Position numbers and translations under genes: made by a program
In this document: positions 32,445 to 41,406 of the stretch, in pieces
Layout: each line of letters starts with the position of its first letter
How positions within the stretch are numbered: position 1 is the first letter of the stretch
Source: Mycobacterium marinum
GTDB taxonomy: Bacteria > Actinomycetota > Actinomycetes > Mycobacteriales > Mycobacteriaceae
Direction of reading: 5' to 3'
DNA: 64,000 bases
Assembly (NCBI RefSeq): GCF_003391395.1
Contig: NZ_CP024190.1
Span: 5,704,001-5,768,000 of the forward strand
The notes under the pieces: generated by a model
Seen by the model: only the letters and a program-made list of their open reading frames with translations
What the model was told of the DNA's origin: nothing
Database searches by the model: none

Positions 32445-32602
32445 TTCCCTGTGACGTCCGCCATTCTGGCCGGGCCCGCTGGCAGGGTGCCCCACGCGCG
32501 CTCGCGCGGCACGGTAAGCTGTCCGCAGGACAATAACGACACTAAGAGATCGGAGCCGCCTACTTGTTAGGCCGCTCCGTTATTTCGCGAGGGGGTTCCC
32601 CC

Positions 32603-32782
32603 ATGGGCCGCGGCCGGGCTAAGGCAAAGCAGACCAAGGTTGCTCGAGAACTGAAATACAGCTCCCCGCAGACCGACTTCCAGCGGCTTCAGCGCGAGCT
32701 GTCGGGTGCAAGTCCCGACACATCCGACCAAGTGGACGACACCGAAGACTCGTGGGACGACGAGGAGAGCTGGCGCCGCTAG
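32603..32782 (+). CDS. DUF3073 small acidic protein (Rv0810c ortholog)
   Basis: 59 residues. DUF3073 signature GRGRAKAKQTKVARELKYSS at the N-terminus, basic, followed by an acidic tail (DTEDSWDDEESWRR). Highly conserved in actinobacteria, function unknown; the strong charge split suggests RNA or protein binding. ATG 32603 follows AGGGGG. The frame is open 13 codons further upstream but that part is not conserved in character. Upstream 158-bp spacer may carry the promoter. Confidence 0.88.
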   Translation: MGRGRAKAKQTKVARELKYSSPQTDFQRLQRELSGASPDTSDQVDDTEDSWDDEESWRR

Positions 32783-32826
32783 GCGCACAGGTCGGTTTCC
32801 CGCTGACATTCCAACCCTAGGGTTCG

Positions 32827-32853
32827 GTCGCCACCGGCTACGCCGGTGGCGAC
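32827..32853. terminator. bidirectional hairpin terminator between DUF3073 and purM
   Basis: Perfect 12-bp stem GTCGCCACCGGC (32827-32838), loop TAC, GCCGGTGGCGAC (32842-32853), between convergent genes; CCCTAGGG palindromes flank both sides. Confidence 0.75.
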
Positions 32854-32875
32854 TCCGCCCTAGGGCTTGTGGTTT

Positions 32876-33979
32876 CTAGAATCGCGGGTGCTGGCCCACC
32901 AGCGTGGCACGTGGACCCTCTTTGCCACCCTTGCAGACGGTGCCCAGCACCCAGCAGTCCAGGTGGCGCGCGGTCAGTATGGCCAGCGCCCGGTCGGTGT
33001 CTTCAGGGGCTACGACGGCGATCATGCCGACGCCCATGTTGAAGGTCTTTTCCATCTCCTCGCGCACCACCCGGCCGCGCTGGGCAATCATCGCGAACAC
33101 CGGCGCGGGTGTCCAGGTGCCGCGGTCGATCTCGGCGACCAGCCCATGCGGGATTACCCGCTCCAGGTTGCCGGCCAACCCGCCACCCGTGACGTGACAG
33201 AACGTTCGGACATGCGTCTCAGCGGTGAGCGCCAGACAGTCCTTGGCATAGATCCGGGTGGGCTCCAATAGCTCTTCACCCAACGTGCGGCCGAACTCCT
33301 CCACATAACCGGCCAGATTCATCCGGTCGATCTCCAGCAGGACGTTGCGGGCCAGCGAGTAACCGTTGGAATGCAGCCCCGACGAGCCCATCGCGATGAT
33401 GACGTCGCCGGGTTTGACGCGTTCCGGCCCCAGCACGTCGTCGGCTTCGACCACACCCACCCCGGTGGCCGAGATGTCGTAATGGTCGGGTGCCATCAGC
33501 CCGGGATGTTCAGCGGTCTCACCCCCCAGCAGGGCGCAGCCAGCGCGCACACAACCCTCAGCGATGCCGCTGACGATCGCGCTGACCCGTTCCGGCACGG
33601 TCCGGCCGACCGCGATGTAGTCCTGCAGGAACAGTGGCTCCGCGCCACACACCACCAGGTCATCGACCACCATCGCGACCAGGTCAAGACCGACAGTGTC
33701 GTGCTTGTCCATCGCCTGCGCGACCGCCAGCTTGGTGCCGACCCCGTCGGTGGAGGCGGCCAGCACCGGTTCGCGGTAGTCGTTGCGCAGGGCGAACAAT
33801 CCGGCAAATCCGCCGAGCCCGCCGCGCACCTCGGGTCTGGTGGCCCGGGTTGCCAACGGCTTGAACAACTCCACGGCTCGGTCGCCGGCTTCGATGTCCA
33901 CACCTGCCGCCGCGTACGTGACGCCTTGGCTGGCTGGGCCTCTTCCGGAGCTTTCTGGACTTTTTTCGGGATCCGTCAT
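32876..33979 (-). CDS. purM: phosphoribosylformylglycinamidine cyclo-ligase PurM
   Basis: 367 residues (H37Rv PurM 364). ATP-dependent ring closure of FGAM to AIR in purine synthesis. Motifs: GVTYAAAGVDIEAGDRAVEL near the N-terminus (active-site ATP loop), ASTDGVGTKLAVAQ, DLVAMVVDDLVVCGAEPLFLQDYIAVG, LLGGETAEHPG and GSSGLHSNGYSLAR. ATG 33979 chosen to fit the homolog; the frame stays open about 20 codons upstream. purF ends 63 bases upstream on the same strand. Confidence 0.96.
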   Translation of the reverse strand: MTDPEKSPESSGRGPASQGVTYAAAGVDIEAGDRAVELFKPLATRATRPEVRGGLGGFAGLFALRNDYREPVLAASTDGVGTKLAVAQAMDKHDTVGLDLVAMVVDDLVVCGAEPLFLQDYIAVGRTVPERVSAIVSGIAEGCVRAGCALLGGETAEHPGLMAPDHYDISATGVGVVEADDVLGPERVKPGDVIIAMGSSGLHSNGYSLARNVLLEIDRMNLAGYVEEFGRTLGEELLEPTRIYAKDCLALTAETHVRTFCHVTGGGLAGNLERVIPHGLVAEIDRGTWTPAPVFAMIAQRGRVVREEMEKTFNMGVGMIAVVAPEDTDRALAILTARHLDCWVLGTVCKGGKEGPRATLVGQHPRF

Positions 33980-34042
33980 CGCGATAAAGGCTACCGGGCG
34001 GCGCTCACCGCCGGTATCGGCAACTCTCGCGCCGCGCACATC

Positions 34043-35569
34043 TCAGTGCCCGATGGGTACTTCGTCGGTCGCAACGTCGCCCAGCTCGGCTCCGCGCGCC
34101 GCGTTGGCGAGCATGTGCTCGATGACGTTCTTGCCCAGGGCGGTCTCGCCGGGCAGCTCGATCGGGTACTTGCCATCGAAACAGGCGGTGCACAGCCGGG
34201 AGATCGGTTGCTCGGTGGCCGCTACCAATCCCCGCAGCGAGATGTAGCCCAGCGTGTCGGCGTTGATCACGTGACGCACGGCTTCGAGCATCTCGTTTTC
34301 GTCCTCGACGGCGTTGGCGATCAGTTCGGCCGGCGAGGGGAAGTCGATGCCGTAGAAACAGGGCCACTTCACCGGCGGCGAGGCGATTCGCACATGCACT
34401 TCGACGGCACCGGCCTCACGCAACATCCGCACCAGGGCGCGCTGCGTGTTTCCCCGCACGATGGAGTCGTCCACGACGATCAGGCGCTTGCCGCGGATCA
34501 CCTCTTTGAGCGGGTTGAGCTTCAACCGGATACCGAGCTGGCGGATCGTCTGTGACGGCTGGATGAACGTGCGCCCGACATAGGCGTTCTTCATCAGCCC
34601 TTGTCCATAGGGGATGCCGGATTCCTGCGCATAGCCAACCGCGGCAGGGGTACCCGACTCCGGCACGCCGATCACCAAATCGGCCTCGACCCCGCGCTCC
34701 TGGGCCAGCCGACGACCGATCGCCACCCGGGCGGCGTGCACGGACCGGCCGTTGAGCATGCTGTCCGGGCGTGCCAGGTAGACGTACTCGAAGACGCAAC
34801 CCTTGGGGGTGGGGTTGGCGAAGCGGGTGGACCGCACCCCGTCGGCATCGATTGCCAGCAGCTCGCCCGGTTCAATGTCACGCACGAACGACGCACCGAC
34901 GATGTCGAGCGCGGCCGTTTCCGATGCCACCACCCAGCCACGATCGAGCCGGCCCAGCGACAACGGCCGCACCCCGTGCGGGTCGCGGCAGGCATACAGC
35001 GTGTTTTCGTCCATGAAGGTCAGACAAAAGGCACCACGCACCGTCGGCAACAGCTCCAAGGCGGCCTGCTCCAGACTGGAATCGGCGGCGCCGTGGGCCA
35101 GCAGTGCGCCCAGGATGTCCGAGTCCGTCGTGGCGGGCGCCGAGGATCGGTTTCCGATCAGTCCCTCGTCCCGGGCGCGCGCTGCAAGGGCGGCCGCGTT
35201 GACGAGATTGCCGTTGTGACCCAATGCAACTCCGGTGCCCGCAGCGGTATTGCGGAAGACGGGCTGGGCGTTTTCCCAGGTCGTGTCGCCGGTGGTCGAA
35301 TAGCGGCAGTGCCCGATGGCGACATGCCCCTGCATGGCTGCCAGCGTCTGCTCGTCGAATACCTGACTGACCAGGCCGAGGTCCTTGAAGACCAGCACTT
35401 GCGAGCCGTCGGCGACGGCAATGCCTGCCGCCTCCTGGCCGCGATGCTGCAGCGCGTAAAGGCCGTAGTAGCTGAGTTTGGCAACATCTTCGCCCGGGGC
35501 CCAGACCCCGAATACACCGCATTCTTCACGAGGCGCGTTGAAGTCTTCTTCGGACTGCTGTGCGGTCAC
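34043..35569 (-). CDS. purF: amidophosphoribosyltransferase PurF
   Basis: First committed step of de novo purine synthesis: PRPP plus glutamine to phosphoribosylamine. 508 residues from GTG 35569. N-terminal Ntn-type glutaminase with nucleophile Cys in REECGVFGVW (exposed after propeptide removal), GHCRYSTTGDT and GHNGNLVN; C-terminal phosphoribosyltransferase with the PRPP loop VVDDSIVRGNTQRALV. Cysteines in the C-terminal YGIDFPSP/SRLCTACFDGKY region fit the Fe-S-containing class. The open frame extends 38 codons upstream, so the exact start is uncertain. Confidence 0.95.
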   Translation of the reverse strand: MTAQQSEEDFNAPREECGVFGVWAPGEDVAKLSYYGLYALQHRGQEAAGIAVADGSQVLVFKDLGLVSQVFDEQTLAAMQGHVAIGHCRYSTTGDTTWENAQPVFRNTAAGTGVALGHNGNLVNAAALAARARDEGLIGNRSSAPATTDSDILGALLAHGAADSSLEQAALELLPTVRGAFCLTFMDENTLYACRDPHGVRPLSLGRLDRGWVVASETAALDIVGASFVRDIEPGELLAIDADGVRSTRFANPTPKGCVFEYVYLARPDSMLNGRSVHAARVAIGRRLAQERGVEADLVIGVPESGTPAAVGYAQESGIPYGQGLMKNAYVGRTFIQPSQTIRQLGIRLKLNPLKEVIRGKRLIVVDDSIVRGNTQRALVRMLREAGAVEVHVRIASPPVKWPCFYGIDFPSPAELIANAVEDENEMLEAVRHVINADTLGYISLRGLVAATEQPISRLCTACFDGKYPIELPGETALGKNVIEHMLANAARGAELGDVATDEVPIGH

Positions 35570-35707
35570 GGTTTGGCGACTCCCTGGGGCGCGGTTGGTG
35601 ACGAGTAAGAGTCTACGGCCACCATGGCCGTGGGGCCGAATCAAACCTGCGTTTTCCTTTTGGCCATCTTCCGCGTTGAACAATAATCACAGGCCAGGAC
35701 ATAAAAT

Positions 35708-36097
35708 TCAGCCGAGATCAATCAGCGGCAGCCAGTGTCCGATTTCATCTGCCCGCGAACCGGACAAAGTCAACGCGCCGGTCGCCGTCGCCTCGGACAA
35801 CCTCAACAGCCCCGTGGCCACCAACAACCACGTGCGCGGATCGGTTTCGACGACATTGGGCGGAGTGCCGCGGGTGTGTCTGGGCCCGGGAATGCACTGC
35901 ACGGCGACAAAAGGTGGGATCCGGACTTCGACGGCCGCGCCGGGTGCCACCGCACCCAACGTGCGCGCGGTGAGCCGAACCGCCGTTGCCAGCGCGGTGC
36001 GGCCCGGCGCTGGATGGGATTCGTCGCGCAGCCAGTCCGCAATCTCCAAGACAATCTGGCGGGTCTTTGCCGGATCGGTTCTATCGCGGGCGGCCAT
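35708..36097 (-). CDS. sterol-carrier-like family protein (Rv0807 ortholog)
   Basis: 129 residues, the same length as Rv0807. Resembles the small sterol carrier (SCP2-like) family of actinobacteria: N-terminal helix RQIVLEIADWLRDE, then TLGAVAPGAAVEVRIPPFVAVQCIPG and the WLLVATGLLRLSEATATGALTLSGSRADEIGHWLPL lipid-pocket-like end. No signal peptide. Function not known. Divergent from the orphan mceA gene with only 19 bp between the start codons. Confidence 0.8.
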   Translation of the reverse strand: MAARDRTDPAKTRQIVLEIADWLRDESHPAPGRTALATAVRLTARTLGAVAPGAAVEVRIPPFVAVQCIPGPRHTRGTPPNVVETDPRTWLLVATGLLRLSEATATGALTLSGSRADEIGHWLPLIDLG

Positions 36098-36116
36098 ACC
36101 TTAGGGTCTCAGAATC

Positions 36117-37322
36117 ATGGACCCGCGATCGCGGCCGCCCTACAAGATCATCGGTCTAGCGGCCCTGATGGTCTTGGTGTTCTTCGGTGCGATGTTGTAC
36201 TGGCAGTTTCGTGGGACGTTCATCCCCAAGACTCGATTGACCATGATTGCTCCGCGGGCCGGTTTGGTAACCGATCCGGGCGCGAAGGTCACGTTCAACG
36301 GTGTGCAGATCGGCCGGGTGTCCAGCATCACCGAGGTCACCCATGACGGCGCGCCAGCGGCCAGATTCGCGTTAGACGTCACGCCGAAGTACATCGGGTC
36401 AATTCCGGCCAATGTGTCGGCAACCATCAAGGCGACGACCGTTTTCGGCAACAAATATGTGTCCCTGACCTCGCCAACAGACCCGGCACCGCAACACATC
36501 ACGCCGGCCCGTGTGATCTACGCGACCTCGGTGACCACGGAATTCAACACGCTGTTCGAGAATGTGACGGCGATCAGCGAGAAAGTCGATCCGGTCAAGC
36601 TCAACCTGACGCTGAGCGCGGCCGCGCAGGCCCTGAGCGGCCTGGGCGATCGGTTGGGCACCGCACTGGTCAACGGCAACGCCATCCTCGATGACGTGAA
36701 CCCCCTGATGCCGCAGGCGCACCGCGACATCAGGGGGCTGGCGGCGCTGGGTGACATTTATGCCGACGCCTCAGCGGACCTTTGGGATGCCGTCGACTCC
36801 GCGGTGACCGTCGCGCGCACGGTCAACCAACGACGTAGCGATTTGGATGCGGCGTTACTGGCATCGGTCGGTTTGGCCAACAACGGCTCGGAGGTGTTCG
36901 AGCGGGGCGGCCCCTACCTGACCCGCGGCGCCGCCGATCTGGTGCCCACCGGCCAGCTGCTCGACGAGTACAGCCCGGAGATCTTCTGCACCATCCGCAA
37001 CTACGACGAGGTCGCCCCCCGGATCCGCAACGCGCTGGGCTTCAACGGCTACTCGCTGGGAGCAGCCTCATCGGGCGCCATATCGGGTGCGCCGAATCCG
37101 TATATCTATCCGGAGAATCTGCCGCGGGTGAATGCGCGGGGCGGCCCCGGCGGGCGACCCGGGTGCTGGCAGACGATCACCCGCGACTTGTGGCCCGCTC
37201 CGTATCTGGTGATGGACGTCGGCGCGAACATGGCGCCCTACAACCATCTCGAGATCGGACAGCCCCTGCTCAACGAATATGTCTGGGGACGTCAGTTCGG
37301 TGAGAACACCATTAACCCCTAA
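36117..37322 (+). CDS. orphan MceA-like substrate-binding protein
   Basis: 401 residues. N-terminal membrane anchor (about 10-30), then an MCE/MlaD domain (about 37-115: TRLTMIAPRAGLVTDPGAKV then FNGVQIGRVSSI) and an Mce4-CUP1-like helical C-terminal half with ALGFNGYSLGAASSGAISGAPNPYIYP, typical of MceA subunits of lipid/sterol importers. Normal mce loci encode two YrbE permeases and six Mce proteins; here no others are adjacent, only this one. Length is close to Mce4A (about 400). A TAGGGT box at 36102-36107 lies nine bases before the ATG. Probably an exported lipid-binding protein, perhaps plugging into another Mce complex. Confidence 0.85.
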   Translation: MDPRSRPPYKIIGLAALMVLVFFGAMLYWQFRGTFIPKTRLTMIAPRAGLVTDPGAKVTFNGVQIGRVSSITEVTHDGAPAARFALDVTPKYIGSIPANVSATIKATTVFGNKYVSLTSPTDPAPQHITPARVIYATSVTTEFNTLFENVTAISEKVDPVKLNLTLSAAAQALSGLGDRLGTALVNGNAILDDVNPLMPQAHRDIRGLAALGDIYADASADLWDAVDSAVTVARTVNQRRSDLDAALLASVGLANNGSEVFERGGPYLTRGAADLVPTGQLLDEYSPEIFCTIRNYDEVAPRIRNALGFNGYSLGAASSGAISGAPNPYIYPENLPRVNARGGPGGRPGCWQTITRDLWPAPYLVMDVGANMAPYNHLEIGQPLLNEYVWGRQFGENTINP

Positions 37323-37361
37323 TGTTGCGATCACCGAAACCCACCGTGCGAGAGACGAGCG

Positions 37362-38633
37362 ATGAGACTTTGGCCTGTGCGGGTACTTGCTGCTGCGGCG
37401 ATGCTGGGGCTGGCCGGTTGTAGCGGCGGCGGCGATCATTCGGGCACCGCTTCGACCAGCTCGACCGGGACTGCCTGCCGGACGCTGGCCGCCGATCCCG
37501 GATGGTACGGCGACAATCGGGACCGGATCAACGAGATGATCGGCCGGCTCGGCAGCTGCGGCAAGTCCGGTTCGGTGGCCGACGGGGCTCCGGTGGCGTT
37601 GTTCGACTGGGACAACACCATGGTGCGAAACGACATCGGCAACGCGACATTGTTCTGGATGATCCGCAATTCCAAGGTGCGTCAACCCGCGGCCGGCGAC
37701 TGGACCAGCACCAGCCCTTATCTGACCCCGCCGGCGGCCGCGGCCCTGGCCGCGGCCTGTGGCGGCCTCGCGGCGCCCGGCCAGCCCTTGCCGACCGGCT
37801 CCGAAACCGGATGCGCCGACGAGCTGATTTCGGTGTACACGAGCGAAAAAACCCGATCCGGGGCGGCCGCATTCGCCGGGTTCAACCATCGGCGCATGCA
37901 ACCCGCCGATGCCTGGGCCGCGCAGTTATTGGCTGGCTGGACCGAGGCAGAGATCACCGGATTTGTCACCGCGGCCCGGCAGGAGAACCTGGACGCGGCC
38001 GAGAATGCCGAACAGACGGTGGGCAGCACTCAACAGATCGCCTGGGTGCGTTACTACTCGCAGATGCGGGACCTGGTGGCAACCTTGCAGGCCAACGGAT
38101 TCGATGTGCGGATCATCTCCGCATCGGCCGAGCCGGTGGTGCGGGTGTGGGCGGCGGACGTGGGTATCGCCGCCGACCACGTGATGGGTGTTCGCACCGA
38201 ACACGACGGCGAGGTGCTCACGGCGCGCCTGGCCCAGTGCGGCGGTGAGCCGTCGATCCCCTTCAACGAAGGCAAACGGTGCCGGGTCAACGAGCAGGTT
38301 TTCGGGGTTGCGGGGCCGGCCGCGTTCGACCAACTCCCCGAACAGCGCCGCCAATCGTTCGCGGCCGGAGACTCCAACGGGGACGCCACGTTCCTCACCG
38401 ACGCCACCGCGTTGCGCCTGGTGATCAACCGCAACAAGATCGAGCTGATGTGTCGCGCCTACGCGGACGCCGACGGGCGCTGGCTGGTCAATCCGATGTT
38501 CATCGACCCGCTCCCGGCACACCCGCCGTATCCCTGTGCGACCCAGGGTTTCGACGATCCGGATGGCAGCCGGGCGCCGCTGCGGCAACCTGACGGCAGC
38601 GTCGTCGCCGACCAGCCGGATCGGGCGCACTGA
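37362..38633 (+). CDS. secreted HAD-superfamily phosphatase lipoprotein
   Basis: 423 residues. Lipoprotein signal with lipobox LAGC (Cys about 20) after RLWPVRVLAAAAMLG. HAD motif I is DWDNTMV (Asp nucleophile and Asp+2, about residues 83-89), motif II likely DVRIISASAEPVVRVWA, and the acidic AAGDSNGDATFL as motif IV, so a phosphomonoesterase is plausible; the layout recalls phosphorylcholine phosphatase-type secreted HAD enzymes. It follows the orphan mceA by 39 bases on the same strand, suggesting joint expression outside the membrane. Substrate inferred only loosely. Confidence 0.8.
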   Translation: MRLWPVRVLAAAAMLGLAGCSGGGDHSGTASTSSTGTACRTLAADPGWYGDNRDRINEMIGRLGSCGKSGSVADGAPVALFDWDNTMVRNDIGNATLFWMIRNSKVRQPAAGDWTSTSPYLTPPAAAALAAACGGLAAPGQPLPTGSETGCADELISVYTSEKTRSGAAAFAGFNHRRMQPADAWAAQLLAGWTEAEITGFVTAARQENLDAAENAEQTVGSTQQIAWVRYYSQMRDLVATLQANGFDVRIISASAEPVVRVWAADVGIAADHVMGVRTEHDGEVLTARLAQCGGEPSIPFNEGKRCRVNEQVFGVAGPAAFDQLPEQRRQSFAAGDSNGDATFLTDATALRLVINRNKIELMCRAYADADGRWLVNPMFIDPLPAHPPYPCATQGFDDPDGSRAPLRQPDGSVVADQPDRAH

Positions 38634-38855
38634 AACAACGCCTCAACGAACCCAACATCATAGGTCATGCCGGAAACGGTGAGGTGTCCGGCAGATGTCG
38701 GCAAAGTGCTAAATCGTCTGCGGCGCAGTATTTGTCGACGCAGCTAAGGGTACCCGGAGCTGCTCGGTGCCGCCGGGCTCTCTCGCACTGCGGGGGCGCC
38801 GGAAGTGTGAGATCCTCGCGGTGCCGAAATCACTCTTACCTAAGGCGGTGTTCCG

Positions 38856-40454
38856 ATGCCCAAGATCCCTTCACGTGACGGCAGTCGGCCCGCCGCGCGC
38901 GGCCTGGCGCCCATCATCGTTACCCGGGGCGGCAAGATTGCCCGCCTGGAATCGAGCCTCACTCCCCAAGAGGCACAGATCGAGGACCTCGTCTTCCTGC
39001 GAAAGGCGTTGAACCGGGCCGGCATTCCATTCCTGCTGATTCGCAATCACAGCGGCCGTCCGATTCTTGCGGTCGACATACAGTTGCGTCCCGCCCTCGA
39101 ACGCGCTCTCGCCGCGGCGTGTGCCACCGAACCGATGTACGCCAAAACGATTGATGAGAAAGGAATTTCTCCCGTCTTGCTGGCTAATGGCCACCTTTCC
39201 AGGGTGGCCGATCCGCAAATTCTGCGTTTGTATCGCCGGCGGATTGCGCCGGGCGGATTTCGTTATGGCGCAATGTTTGGTGTCGAGATCCAATTCTGGG
39301 TCTTCGAGGAAACGCTCATCCGGTGCCCGATAGAAAACTCCCTCACCCGCAAGATACTGCCGCGCGACGAACTTTCGCCTTCGTCGGTCAAACTATATGG
39401 ATACAAGTGGCCAACGCTGGATGGGATGTTCACACCTCATGCCAGCGATGTGACGTTCGACATCGATCTGGTGTTTTCCTGGGTGGACGGCAGCGACCCG
39501 GAATTCCGGGCCCGACGCGCCGCACAGATGTCGCAGCACGTGGTGGGAGAAGGCGACGACGCCGAGGCGCGGATCCGTCAGGTCGACGAGCTGAAATACG
39601 CGCTGCGATCAGTGAACATGTTCACGCCGTGGATCCGTCGCATTTTCATCGCGACGGATTCAACCCCACCCCCGTGGTTGGCTGAGCACCCGAACGTCAC
39701 GGTGGTGCGCGCCGAGGACCACTTTTCCGACCGGGCCGCATTGCCGACCTACAACTCGCACGCGGTGGAGAGTCAGCTGCACCATATCCCCGATCTCAGC
39801 GAGCACTTTCTGTATTCCAATGACGACATGTTCTTTGGCCGGCCACTCAACGCCAGCATGTTCTTCTCCCCTGGCGGCGTCACCCGGTTCATCGAGGCCA
39901 ACACACGGATCGGGCTCGGGGCAAACGATCCGACTCGCAGCGGCTTTGAAAACGCGGCCCGGGTGAACCGCCAGCTGCTGTTCGCCCGATTCGGTCAGGT
40001 GATCACCCGTCACCTCGAGCACACCGCCGTGCCACTGCGCAAGAGCGTGCTCGTCGAGTTGGAGCGGGAGTTTCCGGAGGAATTCGCGCGCACCCAGGCC
40101 AGCGCCTTCAGGTCCGGCACCGACATCTCGGTGACGAATTCGCTGTACCACTACTACGCACTGATGACCGGCAAGGCCGTCCAGCAAGAGAAGGCCAAAG
40201 TCCTCTATGTGGACACCACCACCCGCGCCGGGCTCGGCCTACTTCCCGAATTGCGCAGGCGCCGCAACTATGACTTCTTCTGCCTCAATGATGGCAGCTT
40301 CCCCGAAGTCAGCGGCACCGAGCGGGCGGAGCGCGTGGTCGATTTCCTGGAGCGCTACTTCCCCATCCCCGCGCCATGGGAAAAGGTTGCCGCAGATATC
40401 AATCCGCAGGACTTGGCCGAACCGATGGCGTCAGCACCATCGGAGGGTGGCTGA
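38856..40454 (+). CDS. cpsY: CpsY, stealth-family capsular phosphotransferase
   Basis: 532 residues, exactly the length of H37Rv CpsY (Rv0806c). Although often called UDP-glucose 4-epimerase, it carries the four conserved regions of the stealth phosphotransferase family: FDIDLVFSWVDGSDPEF (about 208), RSVNMFTPWIRRIFIATDS (CR2), LSEHFLYSNDDMFFGRPL (CR2/CR3, catalytic DD), and the C-terminal YFPIPAPWE. These enzymes transfer hexose-1-phosphate to build phosphodiester-linked polymers. Cytosolic; ATG with AAGGCGG. Its last 56 bases overlap the end of the convergent phosphodiesterase gene. Confidence 0.92.
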   Translation: MPKIPSRDGSRPAARGLAPIIVTRGGKIARLESSLTPQEAQIEDLVFLRKALNRAGIPFLLIRNHSGRPILAVDIQLRPALERALAAACATEPMYAKTIDEKGISPVLLANGHLSRVADPQILRLYRRRIAPGGFRYGAMFGVEIQFWVFEETLIRCPIENSLTRKILPRDELSPSSVKLYGYKWPTLDGMFTPHASDVTFDIDLVFSWVDGSDPEFRARRAAQMSQHVVGEGDDAEARIRQVDELKYALRSVNMFTPWIRRIFIATDSTPPPWLAEHPNVTVVRAEDHFSDRAALPTYNSHAVESQLHHIPDLSEHFLYSNDDMFFGRPLNASMFFSPGGVTRFIEANTRIGLGANDPTRSGFENAARVNRQLLFARFGQVITRHLEHTAVPLRKSVLVELEREFPEEFARTQASAFRSGTDISVTNSLYHYYALMTGKAVQQEKAKVLYVDTTTRAGLGLLPELRRRRNYDFFCLNDGSFPEVSGTERAERVVDFLERYFPIPAPWEKVAADINPQDLAEPMASAPSEGG

Positions 40455-41355
40455 ACAGCGAATCCCGCCGTGACGGCTCGATGAACATCCCGCTTTCGGC
40501 AATCTGCCGTTTCGCCTGCGCGGGCGAGACGAAGGTGCCCACGGTTTTGCCGGTACCGATCGGAATCACCGAGTGCACCACGGTGTCGGGGTACACGTGC
40601 ACCAGGTTGCAGGCCTGCGCCGCGTCTCGGCCCCGGGTTCCCCCGACCTCAACGGTAAGATCCTGGGTGTAGCAGGTGGCCGAGGCCACCGAGACCGGGA
40701 TCCCCACGAAGGTGGCGTTGGTCGAGTAATGCAGGTGGCCGGCCAGAATGGCCCGGACATCGCTGCCCTCGAGCACCCGTCCCAGCCGGGCTTGGTCGCG
40801 CAGTTCCACCGTTACGGCCAGGTCCAGGACGCTGGGAATCGGCGGATGATGCAGCGCCAGGATGGTGCCGTGCGGTGCGGGGGTCTTCAGCTCTTCAGCG
40901 AGCCATCTCAATTGGGAATCCCGGACCTCGCCGTAGTGATGCCCGGGCACCGAGGTGTCCAGCGTGATGATCCGCAGGCCGTCGATCATGGTTACCCGGT
41001 CCAGCGGCGCCATCGACGGGGCCTCGTCCAGCAGGAACCTGCGCAGGGCGGCCCTGTCGTCGTGGTTGCCCATCACCCAGATCAGTTCGGCGTCCAACTC
41101 GGCGGCGAAAGGTTCGACCACCGCGCGCAGCTTGCGATAAGCCGCCGCTTCACCGGTATCGGCCAAGTCGCCGGTGAAAATGACCGCATCAGGGCTCGCC
41201 CCTGAGTGCTTGAGCTGTTCAAGTAGTTCAGCCAGCCTGCTGTCGGCGTCTACCGCGCCATAGAGAGGGTCATCCCCTCCGACAAGATGGGTGTCGCTGA
41301 TATGCAGAAGAACGTAGTCCGGCCGCGGATGCTCCGCGGCCCTAAGTCTGTGCAC
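40399..41355 (-). CDS. class III cyclic nucleotide phosphodiesterase (Rv0805 ortholog)
   Basis: 318 residues from GTG 41355, the Rv0805 length. Binuclear metallophosphoesterase hydrolysing cAMP/cGMP and other phosphodiesters; in M. tuberculosis it lowers cAMP and affects the cell envelope. All five metal motifs are visible: HISDTHLVGG, FTGDLADTGE, VMGNHDDRA, LALHHPPIPS and AGHLHYSTNATF. A C-terminal stretch GTFVSPAQAKRQIAESGMF is the membrane-interacting tail region. A TTG four codons earlier is an alternative start. Convergent overlap of 56 bases with cpsY. Confidence 0.95.
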   Translation of the reverse strand: MHRLRAAEHPRPDYVLLHISDTHLVGGDDPLYGAVDADSRLAELLEQLKHSGASPDAVIFTGDLADTGEAAAYRKLRAVVEPFAAELDAELIWVMGNHDDRAALRRFLLDEAPSMAPLDRVTMIDGLRIITLDTSVPGHHYGEVRDSQLRWLAEELKTPAPHGTILALHHPPIPSVLDLAVTVELRDQARLGRVLEGSDVRAILAGHLHYSTNATFVGIPVSVASATCYTQDLTVEVGGTRGRDAAQACNLVHVYPDTVVHSVIPIGTGKTVGTFVSPAQAKRQIAESGMFIEPSRRDSLFSHPPMVLTPSVRPSPAD

Positions 41356-41406
41356 CTGGGGTGCCAAGCCTCTCGGTCGAGTCGTTTGCTGCGAAAAGCC
41401 AGCGTG

